Counted from the first letter of the stretch, positions 15,345 through 23,479 are shown. The stretch: DNA of 38,261 nucleotides from an uncultured Oscillospiraceae bacterium (GCA_910589395.1 CAJUTL010000025.1:1-38261), one strand, 5' to 3'. The notes: generated from the letters alone by a model not told the origin. Translations and numbers: made by a program.

Positions 15345-16280
15345 ATGTTGAAAGAAAACCTGCGGAAGCATTTTTTAAGCACCGGGCCGTACACGTATTC
15401 AGGGCTTTATCAGGAATATTTCAAAAGCCTGCCGGACGATCCGAAAGAGCTGGGGGAGCTCGTGTCCCATCAGATCGTTCACCGGGTCACACTGCGGGAG
15501 GGGAACACAAACGCCAACGCCGACCTGCGCTATGGGGATATGACGGAATATCCCTGGCACCGCCACCGCTGTGAGGACGACCTTTTTCTCACGGCCCCCG
15601 CCATGGCCGCCGAGCTGTTCCGGCTGGATCAGCGGGGCTTCGTGCCGGACCGGGCGGTGGAGCACAAGCTGATTTTGACCTGCCGGTATGTTTCCGTGCT
15701 GGTTTCCGCCATTTACAAGGCCAAGGGGATCCCCTGCCGCAGCCGGGCAGGCTTTGCCCCCTATTTCAAGCCCGGCGTCAGTATGGATCACTGGATCAAT
15801 CAGGTTTGGAACAACAGGGAAAACCGCTGGATCACCTTTGACGCCGACGGTTTTTACGAGGGGCTTTCCCTGCCCGTTACCCAGTACGACATGCGGGAGG
15901 GGGAATTCGACTGGGCGGCAAAGGCCTGGCTGGATATTCGCTCCGGCAGGGACGATGGCACGCGGTTCCTCTATGCGGACGGCCTGGGCACCTGCTCCTT
16001 AAAGGCCGTGATCCGCTATCTGTTTTACGATTTTCACGCTCTGATGAACGATGAGATCTCCTATCTGTTCCAGCCCTGCTATATTGAGGGAAAATTTGAG
16101 TCTCTTACGGAACAGGAGCTTTCCGAGCTGGACCGGCTGGCAGAGCTGCTGCTCACCCCGGACGAAAGCTTCCCCGCCCTGCAAAAACTGTGGGAGGAAA
16201 CCCGGAAATTCCGCATTCTCAATAGCCCCCTGGTGGGCGACTGGGATACCGCCCCGCTGCTGGAGGCCGCGGAAAAATAA
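15345..16280 (+). CDS. Transglutaminase-like superfamily protein
   Basis: 311 aa, ATG with AAAGGAG 7 nt upstream. The papain-like transglutaminase-core triad is visible: Cys113 in LTCRYVSVLVSAIYKAKGIP, His149 in MDHWINQVW, and Asp166 or Asp168 in RWITFDADGF. The GIPCRSRAGF segment matches the usual GIPAR.. strand after the catalytic helix. There is no signal peptide or membrane segment, so it should be cytosolic, unlike the many exported members. Such proteins are usually peptidases or amidases rather than true transglutaminases. The N-terminal 100 residues and the C-terminal helical part are not recognised. A perfect palindromic terminator follows directly, so it is probably monocistronic. 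The substrate is unknown. Confidence 0.82.
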   Translation: MLKENLRKHFLSTGPYTYSGLYQEYFKSLPDDPKELGELVSHQIVHRVTLREGNTNANADLRYGDMTEYPWHRHRCEDDLFLTAPAMAAELFRLDQRGFVPDRAVEHKLILTCRYVSVLVSAIYKAKGIPCRSRAGFAPYFKPGVSMDHWINQVWNNRENRWITFDADGFYEGLSLPVTQYDMREGEFDWAAKAWLDIRSGRDDGTRFLYADGLGTCSLKAVIRYLFYDFHALMNDEISYLFQPCYIEGKFESLTEQELSELDRLAELLLTPDESFPALQKLWEETRKFRILNSPLVGDWDTAPLLEAAEK

Positions 16281-16286
16281 ACAATA

Positions 16287-16328
16287 CGAAAAAAGGCTGC
16301 CGCAAAATTTTGCGGCAGCCTTTTTTCG
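16287..16328. terminator. Bidirectional terminator after the transglutaminase-like gene
   Basis: A perfect 42-nt palindrome built on AAAAAAGGCTGCCGCAAAA and its complement: GC-rich stem with an A-run before and a T-run after. It works as an intrinsic terminator in both directions, 6 bp after the stop codon. Confidence 0.93.
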
Positions 16329-16675
16329 ATGTTGGCGGCGAGCCGCCGCTGGCACTCGTGTCCCTGCTCGGTGCGGGAGAACACTTTCTGACCCGATCGG
16401 AAGAAAAATGTTAAATGATAGGTTAGCACACTCTTTTCCCCCTTGTCATCCTTCGTCAAGAAAGCTATAGCTTTCTTGACGAAGGATCTCGACCTTAATC
16501 CCAGGGCGAAAGGACAAAGAGCGAGATTCTTCACTTCGTTCAGAATGACAGACGGGAGGTGAGCGGATTACCGTTAAATTCTAATTTATCCGCTTTCCAA
16601 CGGTCGGGTCAGAAACCGGTTTCCCGCACCAAGAGGGTTCTCGAGTGGCCGCGGCGCAGCCGCTGCCCTTTTCGG
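16329..16675. repeat. MITE-like composite element with terminal inverted repeats (core copy 5)
   Basis: The terminal inverted repeats are about 16335-16402 (GGCACTCGTG, GGTGCGGGAGAACAC, TTTCTGACCCGATCGG) and 16608-16675 (GGTCGGGTCAGAAACC, GGTTTCCCGCACCAAG, CTCGAGTGGCC). Inside are the AT-rich arms TTAAATGATAGGTTAGC and TTAAATTCTAATTTATC. The core hairpin arms are 16444-16496 and about 16512-16550. The left core arm contains a perfect 40-nt palindrome (16448-16487) centred on AAGCTATAGCTT. A third copy of the terminal repeat lies at the window's right end (about 38208-38261). There is no coding content. Confidence 0.75.
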
Positions 16676-16734
16676 CAGATTTTGCGTGGAGCTTTTACTA
16701 TACTGGGAGAAAGCGCTCTAAAAAGCGCAAAGGA

Positions 16735-16763
16735 TTGTAAAACTGAAAGCTTTATGCTATACT
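16735..16763 (+). promoter_or_regulatory. Promoter of the yihY-type / rimO-pgsA gene run
   Basis: TTGTAA (16735-16740), 17-bp spacer, TATACT (16758-16763) with an upstream TGC that gives an extended -10. It lies 59 bp before the ATG at 16822. Confidence 0.75.
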
Positions 16764-16821
16764 GCTTTTGCATGGTGGAAGTTTGCCTTCCGCCTCCAAA
16801 AACCGGAAAGGAGAGCGCCCA

Positions 16822-17703
16822 ATGAAGCTTATCAAAAAGCATATCAAATGGTTTGCGGGCCGCGTTACCCGGGACAGGCTGGATTCCGCCTCCGCTCACG
16901 GCGCTTTTTTTCTCATCATCTCCTTTCTGCCTTTTATCGCCCTGGTGCTCACCCTGATGCAGCGCATTCATTTTTCCTCCGGTGTGCCGATTTTGGAAGC
17001 CGCCCTGCGGCTTTTTCCGGAAAGCGTGTCCTCCTTTGTGGAGGCGCTGTTTCCAAACCCCCTGGAATCCGGCGGCGTTTTGCCGGTGGCCGTGATCACC
17101 TCGGTGTGGACCTCCTCCATGGCCATGGTGGCCGTGATCAAAGGCCTGGATCAAATTTACGAGGTGAAGGAAAGCCGGGGCCTTGTGCGGCTGCGGGCTG
17201 TGGCGATCCTGTACGTGCTGGCCTTTGCCGTGGTGATCCTGGTTACGGCGGCCCTTCTGGTGTTCGGCTCTACCATCTACAATTACCTGCTGAAGCATTC
17301 GCCGCCCTTCTTTGCCACCTTGCTGATCAATTTCAAATCCCTGGTGGGATTTTTGCTGCTGTTTATCTTCTTTACCCTGATGTACACCTTCCTGCCCCGC
17401 CGGCGGATCAAGTTCCTGCACAATCTGGCGGGCGCGGCCTTCGGGGCTGCGGGCTGGGTTCTGTTTTCCTTTTTCTTCTCTCTGTTTGTGGAGAATTTCT
17501 CCAATTTTTCCATTTACGGCAGCCTGGCCACCCTGGTGATTTTAATGTACTGGCTGTTTTTCTGCATGTACATTCTCTTTCTGGGCGCGGAGGTCAGCAT
17601 GTGGCTGGAATTCAGCGGGATCCAGGACGATTTGAAAAACGCCTCGAAAAAGCGAAGGAAGGCGCGAGAACGAAAAAAGCGGGAAAGGGACGCGGAGAAA
17701 TAG
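16822..17703 (+). CDS. YihY/BrkB family inner membrane protein
   Basis: 293 aa from ATG 16822 (AAAGGAG 8 nt upstream). About six hydrophobic segments are visible (AFFLIISFLPFIALVLTL near 30-47, a weak one in the VAVITSVWTSSMAMVAVI region near 90-107, LYVLAFAVVILVTAALLVF, LVGFLLLFIFFTLMYTF, AAGWVLFSFFFSLF and LVILMYWLFFCMYILFLGAEV). The characteristic YGSLA..VILMYWL and LGAE motifs of the family are present. The C-terminal tail is strongly basic and charged (KKRRKARERKKRERDAEK). The family is widespread, and its function is still unclear; the old ribonuclease BN label belongs to another protein. It opens a plus-strand run of closely spaced genes through pgsA. Confidence 0.92.
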   Translation: MKLIKKHIKWFAGRVTRDRLDSASAHGAFFLIISFLPFIALVLTLMQRIHFSSGVPILEAALRLFPESVSSFVEALFPNPLESGGVLPVAVITSVWTSSMAMVAVIKGLDQIYEVKESRGLVRLRAVAILYVLAFAVVILVTAALLVFGSTIYNYLLKHSPPFFATLLINFKSLVGFLLLFIFFTLMYTFLPRRRIKFLHNLAGAAFGAAGWVLFSFFFSLFVENFSNFSIYGSLATLVILMYWLFFCMYILFLGAEVSMWLEFSGIQDDLKNASKKRRKARERKKRERDAEK

Positions 17704-17749
17704 GAGCTTTGCTTCCGGTCCTTTTCCGGGGAAACAGGGGAACCGTACT

Positions 17750-18169
17750 ATGAAAAAAATTGTTGTGATCGATGGCCAGGGCGGCAAAATGGGCGCCGCT
17801 TTGACCGCTCAGCTGAAGGCCTCCGGCATTTCCGCCCAGGTGATCGCCGTGGGCACCAATTCCGCCGCCACCACCGCCATGCTCAAGGCCGGAGCGGACG
17901 CGGGAGCTACCGGGGAAAACCCGGTGGTAGTCAACTGCGCGGACGCGGATATTATCGCAGGGCCCATGGGGATCATTACCGCCAATGCCCTGTATGGGGA
18001 GATCACCCCGAAGATGGCGGCCGCCGTATCTGAAAGCACAGCGCAAAAGCTGTTGATTCCGGTAAATCGCTGCTCTGTTACCGTAGTGGGCATAGAGGAG
18101 CTGTCTCTGGGCGATTATGTGAAGCTTGCCGTGCAGAAGGCCGGTGCGCTGCTCGGCATGGAGAGGTAA
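17750..18169 (+). CDS. DUF3842 family protein
   Basis: 139 aa, short like other DUF3842 members of Clostridia. It begins with a Rossmann-like strand and glycine loop (KKIVVIDGQGGKMG). A repeated alternation of strand and helix follows (VIAVGTNSAATTAML, VVVNCADADIIAGPMGI). The C-terminal part contains LLIPVNRCSVTVVG. No catalytic motif is recognised; a nucleotide-binding fold is plausible from the N terminus but not shown. The ATG follows AGGGG about 10 nt upstream, 46 bp after the YihY-type gene. The next gene's ribosome binding site overlaps its stop codon, so the two are probably translated from one transcript. Confidence 0.82.
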   Translation: MKKIVVIDGQGGKMGAALTAQLKASGISAQVIAVGTNSAATTAMLKAGADAGATGENPVVVNCADADIIAGPMGIITANALYGEITPKMAAAVSESTAQKLLIPVNRCSVTVVGIEELSLGDYVKLAVQKAGALLGMER

Positions 18170-18174
18170 GCATC

Positions 18175-18702
18175 ATGGAACTTTGGGATATTTATGACGA
18201 AAATGGGGAAAAAACAGGACGCTTTCATGCCAGAGGGACTCCTATGAAGCCAGGAGAGTACCACCTGGGGGCCATTATTGCAGTGGGAAACGATCAAGGA
18301 GAGATCCTTTGTACCTTGCGCAGCCCGGAAAAGAAATTTTGTCCCGGTATCTGGGAGAACACTGGCGGCGGAGCCTTGGCCGGAGAAACCAGCCGGGCTG
18401 CTGCCCAACGGGAACTGCAGGAGGAAACCGGCATTTTTGCTGAACTGGAAGAGTTTATTTTTCTCTACCGGGTACAGTCCACAGAGCCGGACGGAACCGG
18501 GCTTTTTAATGATGTGTACGGCTTGCGCCGAAATATTGACGTAAAGGACATTGTTCTACAGCCTGGGGAAACCATCGATGTAAAGTGGCTCCCCTACGAG
18601 GAATGGGAGGCCCTGGGCCGGGCGGAAAAGATTTTAACCCCGGCGGGCCCGAAAAATGAAGAGTTTTTCAGGATTTTACGAAGCTTTATTCAACCGAAGT
18701 AA
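18175..18702 (+). CDS. NUDIX hydrolase
   Basis: 175 aa. The Nudix box is complete: GGALAGETSRAAAQRELQEE followed by TGI (G-x5-E-x7-REL-xEE-xG), which binds Mg2+ for hydrolysis of nucleoside diphosphate-X compounds. The N terminus MELWDIYDENGEKTGR is the pattern of a Firmicutes Nudix subgroup related to IPP isomerase type 1; the isomerase-specific Cys/Glu residues are not clear, so a hydrolase is preferred. The substrate cannot be deduced. The ribosome binding site GAGAGG overlaps the end of DUF3842, and rimO follows after 12 bp, so it is part of the same run. Confidence 0.9.
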   Translation: MELWDIYDENGEKTGRFHARGTPMKPGEYHLGAIIAVGNDQGEILCTLRSPEKKFCPGIWENTGGGALAGETSRAAAQRELQEETGIFAELEEFIFLYRVQSTEPDGTGLFNDVYGLRRNIDVKDIVLQPGETIDVKWLPYEEWEALGRAEKILTPAGPKNEEFFRILRSFIQPK

Positions 18703-18714
18703 AAGGAGATCGCT

Positions 18715-20040
18715 ATGGCAATCAGGGTGGGAATGGTCAGCTTAGGCTGCGCAAAAAATCAGGTGGACGGGGAAATGCTGATGGCGGCCCTCAAAAAGGG
18801 CGGCTTTGAAACGGTGGAGGACGCGGCCCTTGCCGATATTGCCATCGTCAACACCTGCGGCTTTATCGAAAGTGCGAAAAAGGAATCCATTGAAGAAATT
18901 CTGGAGCTTGCCCAGCTGAAAAAAGAGGGACAGATCAAAAAGCTGGTGGTCACCGGCTGCCTTTCGGAGCGGTACCAGCAGGAGATCCACAAAGAGCTTC
19001 CTGAGGTGGACGCCGTGCTGGGCATCGGGGCCAACGGAGAAATCGCCGCCCATCTTCAAAAAATGATGGAGGGAAGCTTTGTGGAAAGCTTTCCCGAAAA
19101 GGAAAAAATGCCCCTGTGCGGGGCCCGGGAGCTTTCCACCCCCAGCTGGTCCGCCTATCTGAAGATCGCGGAGGGCTGTGATAACCGCTGTACCTACTGC
19201 GCCATTCCCATGATCCGGGGCGGCTACCGCAGCCGTACCATGGAAAGCATTGAGGAGGAGGCCAGGGCTCTGGTGGAAAACGGCGCCAGGGAGCTTACCC
19301 TCATCGCCCAGGACACCACCCGGTACGGCATAGACCTGTACGGGGAATATTCTCTGGCGAAGCTTTTGAAAAGGCTGTGCAACATAGAGGGGCTTCATTG
19401 GATCCGGGTGCTGTACTGCTATCCGGATTCCATCACCGATGAGCTGCTGGAGGTGATGGCCGCGGAAGAAAAAATCGTAAAATACATTGACCTGCCCTTA
19501 CAGCACGCTTCGGAACAGGTGCTTCGCGCCATGAACCGCCGGGGCAGCCGGGAAAGCCTTACCGCCCTTCTCCGGAAAATCCGGGAAAAGGTGCCGGGGG
19601 TCACCCTGCGCACCACCCTGATCACCGGGTTCCCCGGCGAAACAGAGGAGGATTTTACCGAGCTGGCGGAATTTGTAAAGGAAATAGAATTTGACCGCCT
19701 GGGCTGCTTTGCCTATTCTCAGGAGGAGGGAACTCCGGCGGCGGAGCTTCCCGAACAGCTGGAGGAAGAGGTGAAGGAGCACCGGGCCGAGCTGATCATG
19801 GATTCTCAAACCCTTCTGATGGAGCGCAAGGGGCAGGCCAGGATCGGGCAGACCGTCGAGGTGCTTACCGAGGGCTTTGACCGGTACGCGGAATGCTGGT
19901 TCGGCCGCTCGGCCATGGACGCCCCGGACATTGACGGCAAGGTGTTTTTCACCGCTGAAAAAAAGCCGGTGTTAGGCTCCTTTGTAAAGGTGCTCATTGA
20001 AGACTGTGTGGACTGCGATCTCTTTGGAAAAAGGATGTGA
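18715..20040 (+). CDS. rimO: Ribosomal protein S12 methylthiotransferase RimO
   Basis: 441 aa, the usual length. It is a radical-SAM enzyme that methylthiolates the conserved Asp of ribosomal protein S12. The N-terminal UPF0004 domain has three cluster-binding cysteines: Cys12 (SLGCAKN), Cys48 (NTCGF) and Cys82 (TGCLSERY). The radical-SAM cluster is Cys155, Cys159 and Cys162 in CDNRCTYCAIP. The C-terminal TRAM domain (about 375-441) ends in VDCDLFGKRM. The SLGCAKNQVD start and the GCFAYSQEEGTPA motif separate it from MiaB. The ATG follows AAAGGAG by 8 nt. The stop is 6 bp before pgsA, a pairing common in Firmicutes. Confidence 0.97.
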   Translation: MAIRVGMVSLGCAKNQVDGEMLMAALKKGGFETVEDAALADIAIVNTCGFIESAKKESIEEILELAQLKKEGQIKKLVVTGCLSERYQQEIHKELPEVDAVLGIGANGEIAAHLQKMMEGSFVESFPEKEKMPLCGARELSTPSWSAYLKIAEGCDNRCTYCAIPMIRGGYRSRTMESIEEEARALVENGARELTLIAQDTTRYGIDLYGEYSLAKLLKRLCNIEGLHWIRVLYCYPDSITDELLEVMAAEEKIVKYIDLPLQHASEQVLRAMNRRGSRESLTALLRKIREKVPGVTLRTTLITGFPGETEEDFTELAEFVKEIEFDRLGCFAYSQEEGTPAAELPEQLEEEVKEHRAELIMDSQTLLMERKGQARIGQTVEVLTEGFDRYAECWFGRSAMDAPDIDGKVFFTAEKKPVLGSFVKVLIEDCVDCDLFGKRM

Positions 20041-20046
20041 TCTCCC

Positions 20047-20628
20047 ATGAAGCTGAATCTTCCCAACAAGCTGACCCTGCTCCGGGTGCTTCTGGTTCCG
20101 GTATTTATGGTGTTTGCCGCCCTTTCCCATTTCGGGCAAAGCGATTTTTCCCCTGTTTGGAGTCTCTTATCCGGCATTATTTTCGCCGCCGCCAGCATCA
20201 CCGATTTTTTGGACGGCTATCTGGCCAGAAAAAATCACCTGGTGACGGATTTCGGAAAATTCGCCGATCCGCTGGCTGATAAAATGCTCACCACCGCCGC
20301 CCTGCTCTATATGGTAACAGACGGCGTGTGCAGCCCTGTGGTGCTGGCCATTGTGCTGTTCCGGGAATTCGCCGTGGCGGGGGTGCGCATGCTGGCCGCC
20401 GCCAATCAAAAGGTGATCGCCGCCAACCTGTGGGGCAAGGTAAAAACCGTTTTGCAGATGGTCACGGTGCTGCTCTACTACTTTGCCTGCGCTCTTCTTC
20501 CGGCGGACGGAGCCTTTCTCATTTCCCTTGTCACACAAATTCTCTGCTGGCTGGTCGCCGCCGTTACGCTGCTTTCCGGCGTCAAGTACCTCTGGGACAA
20601 CCGGGAATGCCTCAGCCTGGGCGAATAA
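20047..20628 (+). CDS. pgsA: CDP-diacylglycerol-glycerol-3-phosphate 3-phosphatidyltransferase
   Basis: 193 aa integral membrane enzyme that makes phosphatidylglycerophosphate, the first committed step to phosphatidylglycerol. The CDP-alcohol phosphotransferase motif is complete: DGYLARKNHLVTDFGKFADP followed by LAD (D-G-x2-A-R-x8-G-x3-D-x3-D, about residues 58-80). The N terminus NLPNKLTLLRVLLVPVFM is typical, and further hydrophobic segments follow. It begins 6 bp after rimO. In many Firmicutes cinA and recA follow; here they are replaced by an unrecognised gene and then repeats. Confidence 0.95.
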   Translation: MKLNLPNKLTLLRVLLVPVFMVFAALSHFGQSDFSPVWSLLSGIIFAAASITDFLDGYLARKNHLVTDFGKFADPLADKMLTTAALLYMVTDGVCSPVVLAIVLFREFAVAGVRMLAAANQKVIAANLWGKVKTVLQMVTVLLYYFACALLPADGAFLISLVTQILCWLVAAVTLLSGVKYLWDNRECLSLGE

Positions 20629-20796
20629 GCCGGGAAGAAGCGAAATCGGCCCGGAAAACAGGCTGTGCGCTGTGCCGCCGGCCGCGGTTTCCCCAACAGT
20701 TTCCTGATTCTGAAAACACAAGGCCTCCCTGCCCTGCATACCATGGAAATGACGGCAAAACGCCGTGATTCCGGACAAGGCGGGGGGTGTTTTTTT

Positions 20797-21246
20797 ATGA
20801 ACCATAGGATAGAGCGGGCAGGGGCCTCCGAGAAACCGGAGCGGGAGCTTCAGCTCCTTTGCCAAAGCCAAGCAATGCTCCGCACCCTTTTTTTAGGCAT
20901 CGCCCTGCAATACCGTTCCTTAGACGTTCAGCGGGAGGAGCTGCTGCTTCAGGCGGAGGATCCTGCCGCTTCCCTTTCCGGCCCCGGCCCCCTGGAACTG
21001 CAGAACGCCGCTTCTCTCATTGTCCTCTGCGCCCTGTTCGGATTTCAAAAGCAGGCGGAAGAGCTGGCAAATCAGGCCGCCCAGGCCGGAGACTGCCCCG
21101 ATCTCTTAAGCGTAAAGCTGGGAGCTACCTCCATTCTCATCGCCCTGATCCGCCTGGCAAGGCTGAATCTTGGTTCCTCCCGCTCTTCCCAAGCGGAGTT
21201 AAATTCCCTGGAGGAGGCGGGAGATCCCGCCGACCTGAGTTTATAG
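20797..21246 (+). CDS. Uncharacterised helical protein downstream of pgsA
   Basis: 149 aa from the ATG at 20797, chosen because a G-rich site (CGGGGGG) lies about 10 nt upstream and the preceding in-frame residues look non-coding. The protein is predicted from composition to be mostly helical: QLLCQSQAMLRTLFLGIALQ, then QNAASLIVLCALFGFQKQAE and ATSILIALIRLARLNL. There is no signal peptide, clear membrane span or catalytic motif; the hydrophobic helices are more like a helical bundle. I do not recognise the family. It is 168 bp from pgsA on the same strand, with no terminator seen between, so it may be co-transcribed. A 40-nt palindrome about 95 bp downstream may end the transcript. Confidence 0.65.
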   Translation: MNHRIERAGASEKPERELQLLCQSQAMLRTLFLGIALQYRSLDVQREELLLQAEDPAASLSGPGPLELQNAASLIVLCALFGFQKQAEELANQAAQAGDCPDLLSVKLGATSILIALIRLARLNLGSSRSSQAELNSLEEAGDPADLSL

Positions 21247-21585
21247 GGACCGCTTTTACTTTCAGGCAGCTGAGTGGAGCAGGACAGCATGAGCAATGAG
21301 TAATGAGAAATTAGCAATGAGCAATTATAAGGTCAAGGACACAGGCGCTGCAAGCAACACAAGTGTTGCTTGCAGCGCCTGATTCTTTAGTCGTTAGCCG
21401 TTAGTAGTCAGTTGTTAGAATAAGGAAAAGGGCTGCCCCGAATTGTCATCCTGAACGAAGTGAAGGATCTCGTCCTTTGGGCCTTTTTTTGAAGAGCTTT
21501 AAAGGCGAGATTCTTCGTCACTTCGTTCCTCAGAATGATAAAAGAGAGAACTTGCCCTTCATTGCTAATTGCTCATTTCCAGCAG
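21247..21585. repeat. Composite repeat (core copy 6) between convergent genes
   Basis: It has the same order of parts as the other copies: ATGAGCAATGAGTAATGAG / TTAGCAATGAGCAATT tract and GGTCAAGG (21289-21338), a large palindrome (21342-21381), TTAG/GTTAG words (21388-21420), core arms 21444-21477 (TGTCATCCTGAACGAAGTGA...) and about 21503-21539, then the inverted flank CCTTCATTGCTAATTGCTCA (about 21556-21576). The element reaches to the stop codon of the lipoprotein gene at 21586. Confidence 0.78.
21342..21381. terminator. Perfect 19-bp-stem palindrome, possible terminator
   Basis: CAGGCGCTGCAAGCAACAC, loop AA, then the exact complement. It lies between the convergent genes ending at 21246 and 21586. 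The following sequence (ATTCTTTAG) is only modestly T-rich, so termination is plausible but not certain. It is embedded in a composite repeat where other copies lack it. Confidence 0.5.
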
Positions 21586-22224
21586 CTAGTCCTCAGTATA
21601 ATCCACATCATAGCTGCGCTCTACGGAAAACTTCATCAGCCTGCCTGTGGCGGAATCAAAATTCAGGTCGTATTTGTAATCCAGTCCGTACTTAAGCCAC
21701 ATACCCTCGTTCCCGGTAAAATCGGGAAACATTTCCTCCGCCTTTTCCCGGGTGATCTCTGTAACAGGCACGCCATTTATCTGAAGCTTTTCCAGCAGGT
21801 CGGTGCTTTCCTCCGCGCCCAGGTTAAATTCCATGCGGGCGATCACTGCGCCCGAAAGCTTTACCGGGGTTTCGTTTGTCACAAAGGAAACGTGGGCAAA
21901 GGAGCTTTCCGAAAGCCATACGGAGCCTCCGGAGTAGTAGGAATCGGCGTCCAGCAGCTGCTCCGGGTCCACCTCATATTCCTCGATATCGCTGTGGTCC
22001 TCCGTCCATTCGGACACCGTGACCTCATAGCCCGCGTCCAGCAGCGTCTGCATGGTGGTTTCTCCCACCCGGATCTCCCTGCCGTTTACGGAAACGGGGT
22101 ACAGTGTTTCCTCTTCCTTGGAGCTTTCTCCGCCCAAGAGCTCCGAGCAGCCCGCAAAGGCCGTCATGCTCACCAGCAGGGCAAGGCAAAGGAGTCCCAA
22201 ACGAATTCCAGTCTTTTTCATCAT
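21586..22224 (-). CDS. Putative lipoprotein of unknown function
   Basis: 212 aa. A lipoprotein signal is clear: MMKKTGIRLG, a hydrophobic stretch, then TAFAGC with the lipobox Cys at about residue 26, followed by an acidic Ser/Glu-rich linker (SSKEEE). The mature domain contains VSVNGREIRVGETTMQTLLD, a pattern seen in small exported Clostridia lipoproteins; two similar halves may exist (the second at KLQINGVPVTEITREKAEEM). No enzyme motif is seen. GGAGGG lies 6 nt before the first ATG, and a second ATG follows immediately. It is 61 bp after the gene starting at 22972, on the same strand, so the two may form a transcription unit. Confidence 0.72.
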   Translation of the reverse strand: MMKKTGIRLGLLCLALLVSMTAFAGCSELLGGESSKEEETLYPVSVNGREIRVGETTMQTLLDAGYEVTVSEWTEDHSDIEEYEVDPEQLLDADSYYSGGSVWLSESSFAHVSFVTNETPVKLSGAVIARMEFNLGAEESTDLLEKLQINGVPVTEITREKAEEMFPDFTGNEGMWLKYGLDYKYDLNFDSATGRLMKFSVERSYDVDYTED

Positions 22225-22285
22225 GTTTTTCCCTCCGCAATGTTTTTTGCGCAGCCCCTCTTCGCCGCTGTTGTTTCTTGTATAT

Positions 22286-22972
22286 TCAGAAAAAAAGCTC
22301 TGCGCACCTGGGACAGTACCTTCGGATCAGCTCCACCGCCTGCTCAAGCTGTCCGCCGTTCTCCAGCAGCAGGTTTTCCTGCCCCTTGCCGCTTTCCGCC
22401 CGGTATTCGATCACCAAAGATACGGCTACCGTCAGCTTTTGGCTGACCCGGGTATTTCCCAGGGTATAGTCTACCCTGGTTTTTTCCTCCCGGCCCGTAA
22501 GGCTTTGGATCTCCTCCGCTTTGACAATGCGGCAGCTCAGATCCCTGAAATAGAGCCAATACTCCGGCCCCACCAGAAGGCGGCAGGGGTATTTATCCGT
22601 TGTGCCGTTCAAGAAGTTCAGCTTCCCGTAGGTTTTCAGCTCCATCTGCCGGAGAAACGCCGCCTTTTCTTCCCCGGAAAGCTTCCCGAACGCCTGCTCA
22701 TAGGCCGGGCGCACCTTTTTCATGGAAACCAGCCTTGTCTGAAGCCAAAAGCACAGCAGGATCACCAAGGCAAGGCCCAGCCCGATGAGAAAATGAACGC
22801 GAAATACATAGGCCGCGTCATATCCCACCAAAAAGCCCAGCGCCACCATGCCGAATATGCTCACACCCATCCACAGCGGCACCTTTTTCATCAGCCTTTT
22901 GTTGAACTGCTGAAAGAGCTCAGAGAATTCCTTCATCTCCCAGTCCAGCCACAGCTTCCAGCGTTCTTCCAT
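22286..22972 (-). CDS. Uncharacterised two-pass membrane protein
   Basis: 228 aa from ATG 22972 (GGGAGG 7 nt upstream). The N-terminal amphipathic part (EERWKLWLDWEMKEFSELFQQ) is followed by two hydrophobic segments (about 32-50 and 60-78), then a long soluble domain. That domain contains YPCRLLVGPEYWLYFRDLSC and ends in RRYCPRCAELFF. The order resembles proteins with a bacterial PH-like soluble domain, but this is only an impression. No catalytic residue pattern is recognised. It is upstream of the lipoprotein gene and may be in the same operon. Confidence 0.65.
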   Translation of the reverse strand: MEERWKLWLDWEMKEFSELFQQFNKRLMKKVPLWMGVSIFGMVALGFLVGYDAAYVFRVHFLIGLGLALVILLCFWLQTRLVSMKKVRPAYEQAFGKLSGEEKAAFLRQMELKTYGKLNFLNGTTDKYPCRLLVGPEYWLYFRDLSCRIVKAEEIQSLTGREEKTRVDYTLGNTRVSQKLTVAVSLVIEYRAESGKGQENLLLENGGQLEQAVELIRRYCPRCAELFF

Positions 22973-23399
22973 TCCTCTGCCTCCCAAGTGCTTTCCATAT
23001 TTTGTGGTATCTGCCCTAAATATTGGAATATCTCGTATGGTATTTTAGCATACCGCACTTTGAAAATCAAGCTGACTTTCAGCGCCTTGGCAGTTAACGA
23101 TTATCTTCTAAAAAACGATCCGGCGGAACGCTGGTACGAACTGACCGAGCCGACCGGCGAGACTTGGCGGAGGGGTTCCAACTCGTTGTAACCCCGTATA
23201 ACCCCTGCGTTTTACAACTATTCGGGCAGAACCCCTCAGTCATGCTGACGCATGACAGCTTTCTCCGTTTCGCTTCGGTTGCTATGCCCCGGTGAGGCAC
23301 GTTCAGCAATGCCTGAAGCGACAGCTGAGTTCTCCACCGGAGACCAGCACCCCTTACTCGCGCAAGTGGGGCCTAACGGCATTGCTCATGATTCGTTGC

Positions 23400-23441
23400 A
23401 TCTACCTCTAGAATCCAGCATCTAAATATCCGGAATCTAAA
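23400..23441 (+). repeat. Short repeat, orphan copy next to a terminator
   Basis: CATCTACCTCTAGAATCCAG, then CATCTAAATATCC and GGAATCTAAA. Related to the pre-RBS repeats at 10268, 15292 and 37883, but here it runs into the terminator hairpin at 23439 rather than into a gene. Confidence 0.6.
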
Positions 23442-23479
23442 AGAGCACGGCTGCCTGTGTAGTGCAGCCGTGCTCTTTT
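23439..23479. terminator. Bidirectional terminator downstream of the xylulokinase-like gene
   Basis: AAAAGAGCACGGCTGC (23439-23454) pairs with GCAGCCGTGCTCTTTT (23464-23479) around a 9-nt loop. The A-run before and T-run after allow it to act in both directions. It lies about 47 bp beyond the stop codon of the kinase gene. Confidence 0.9.
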
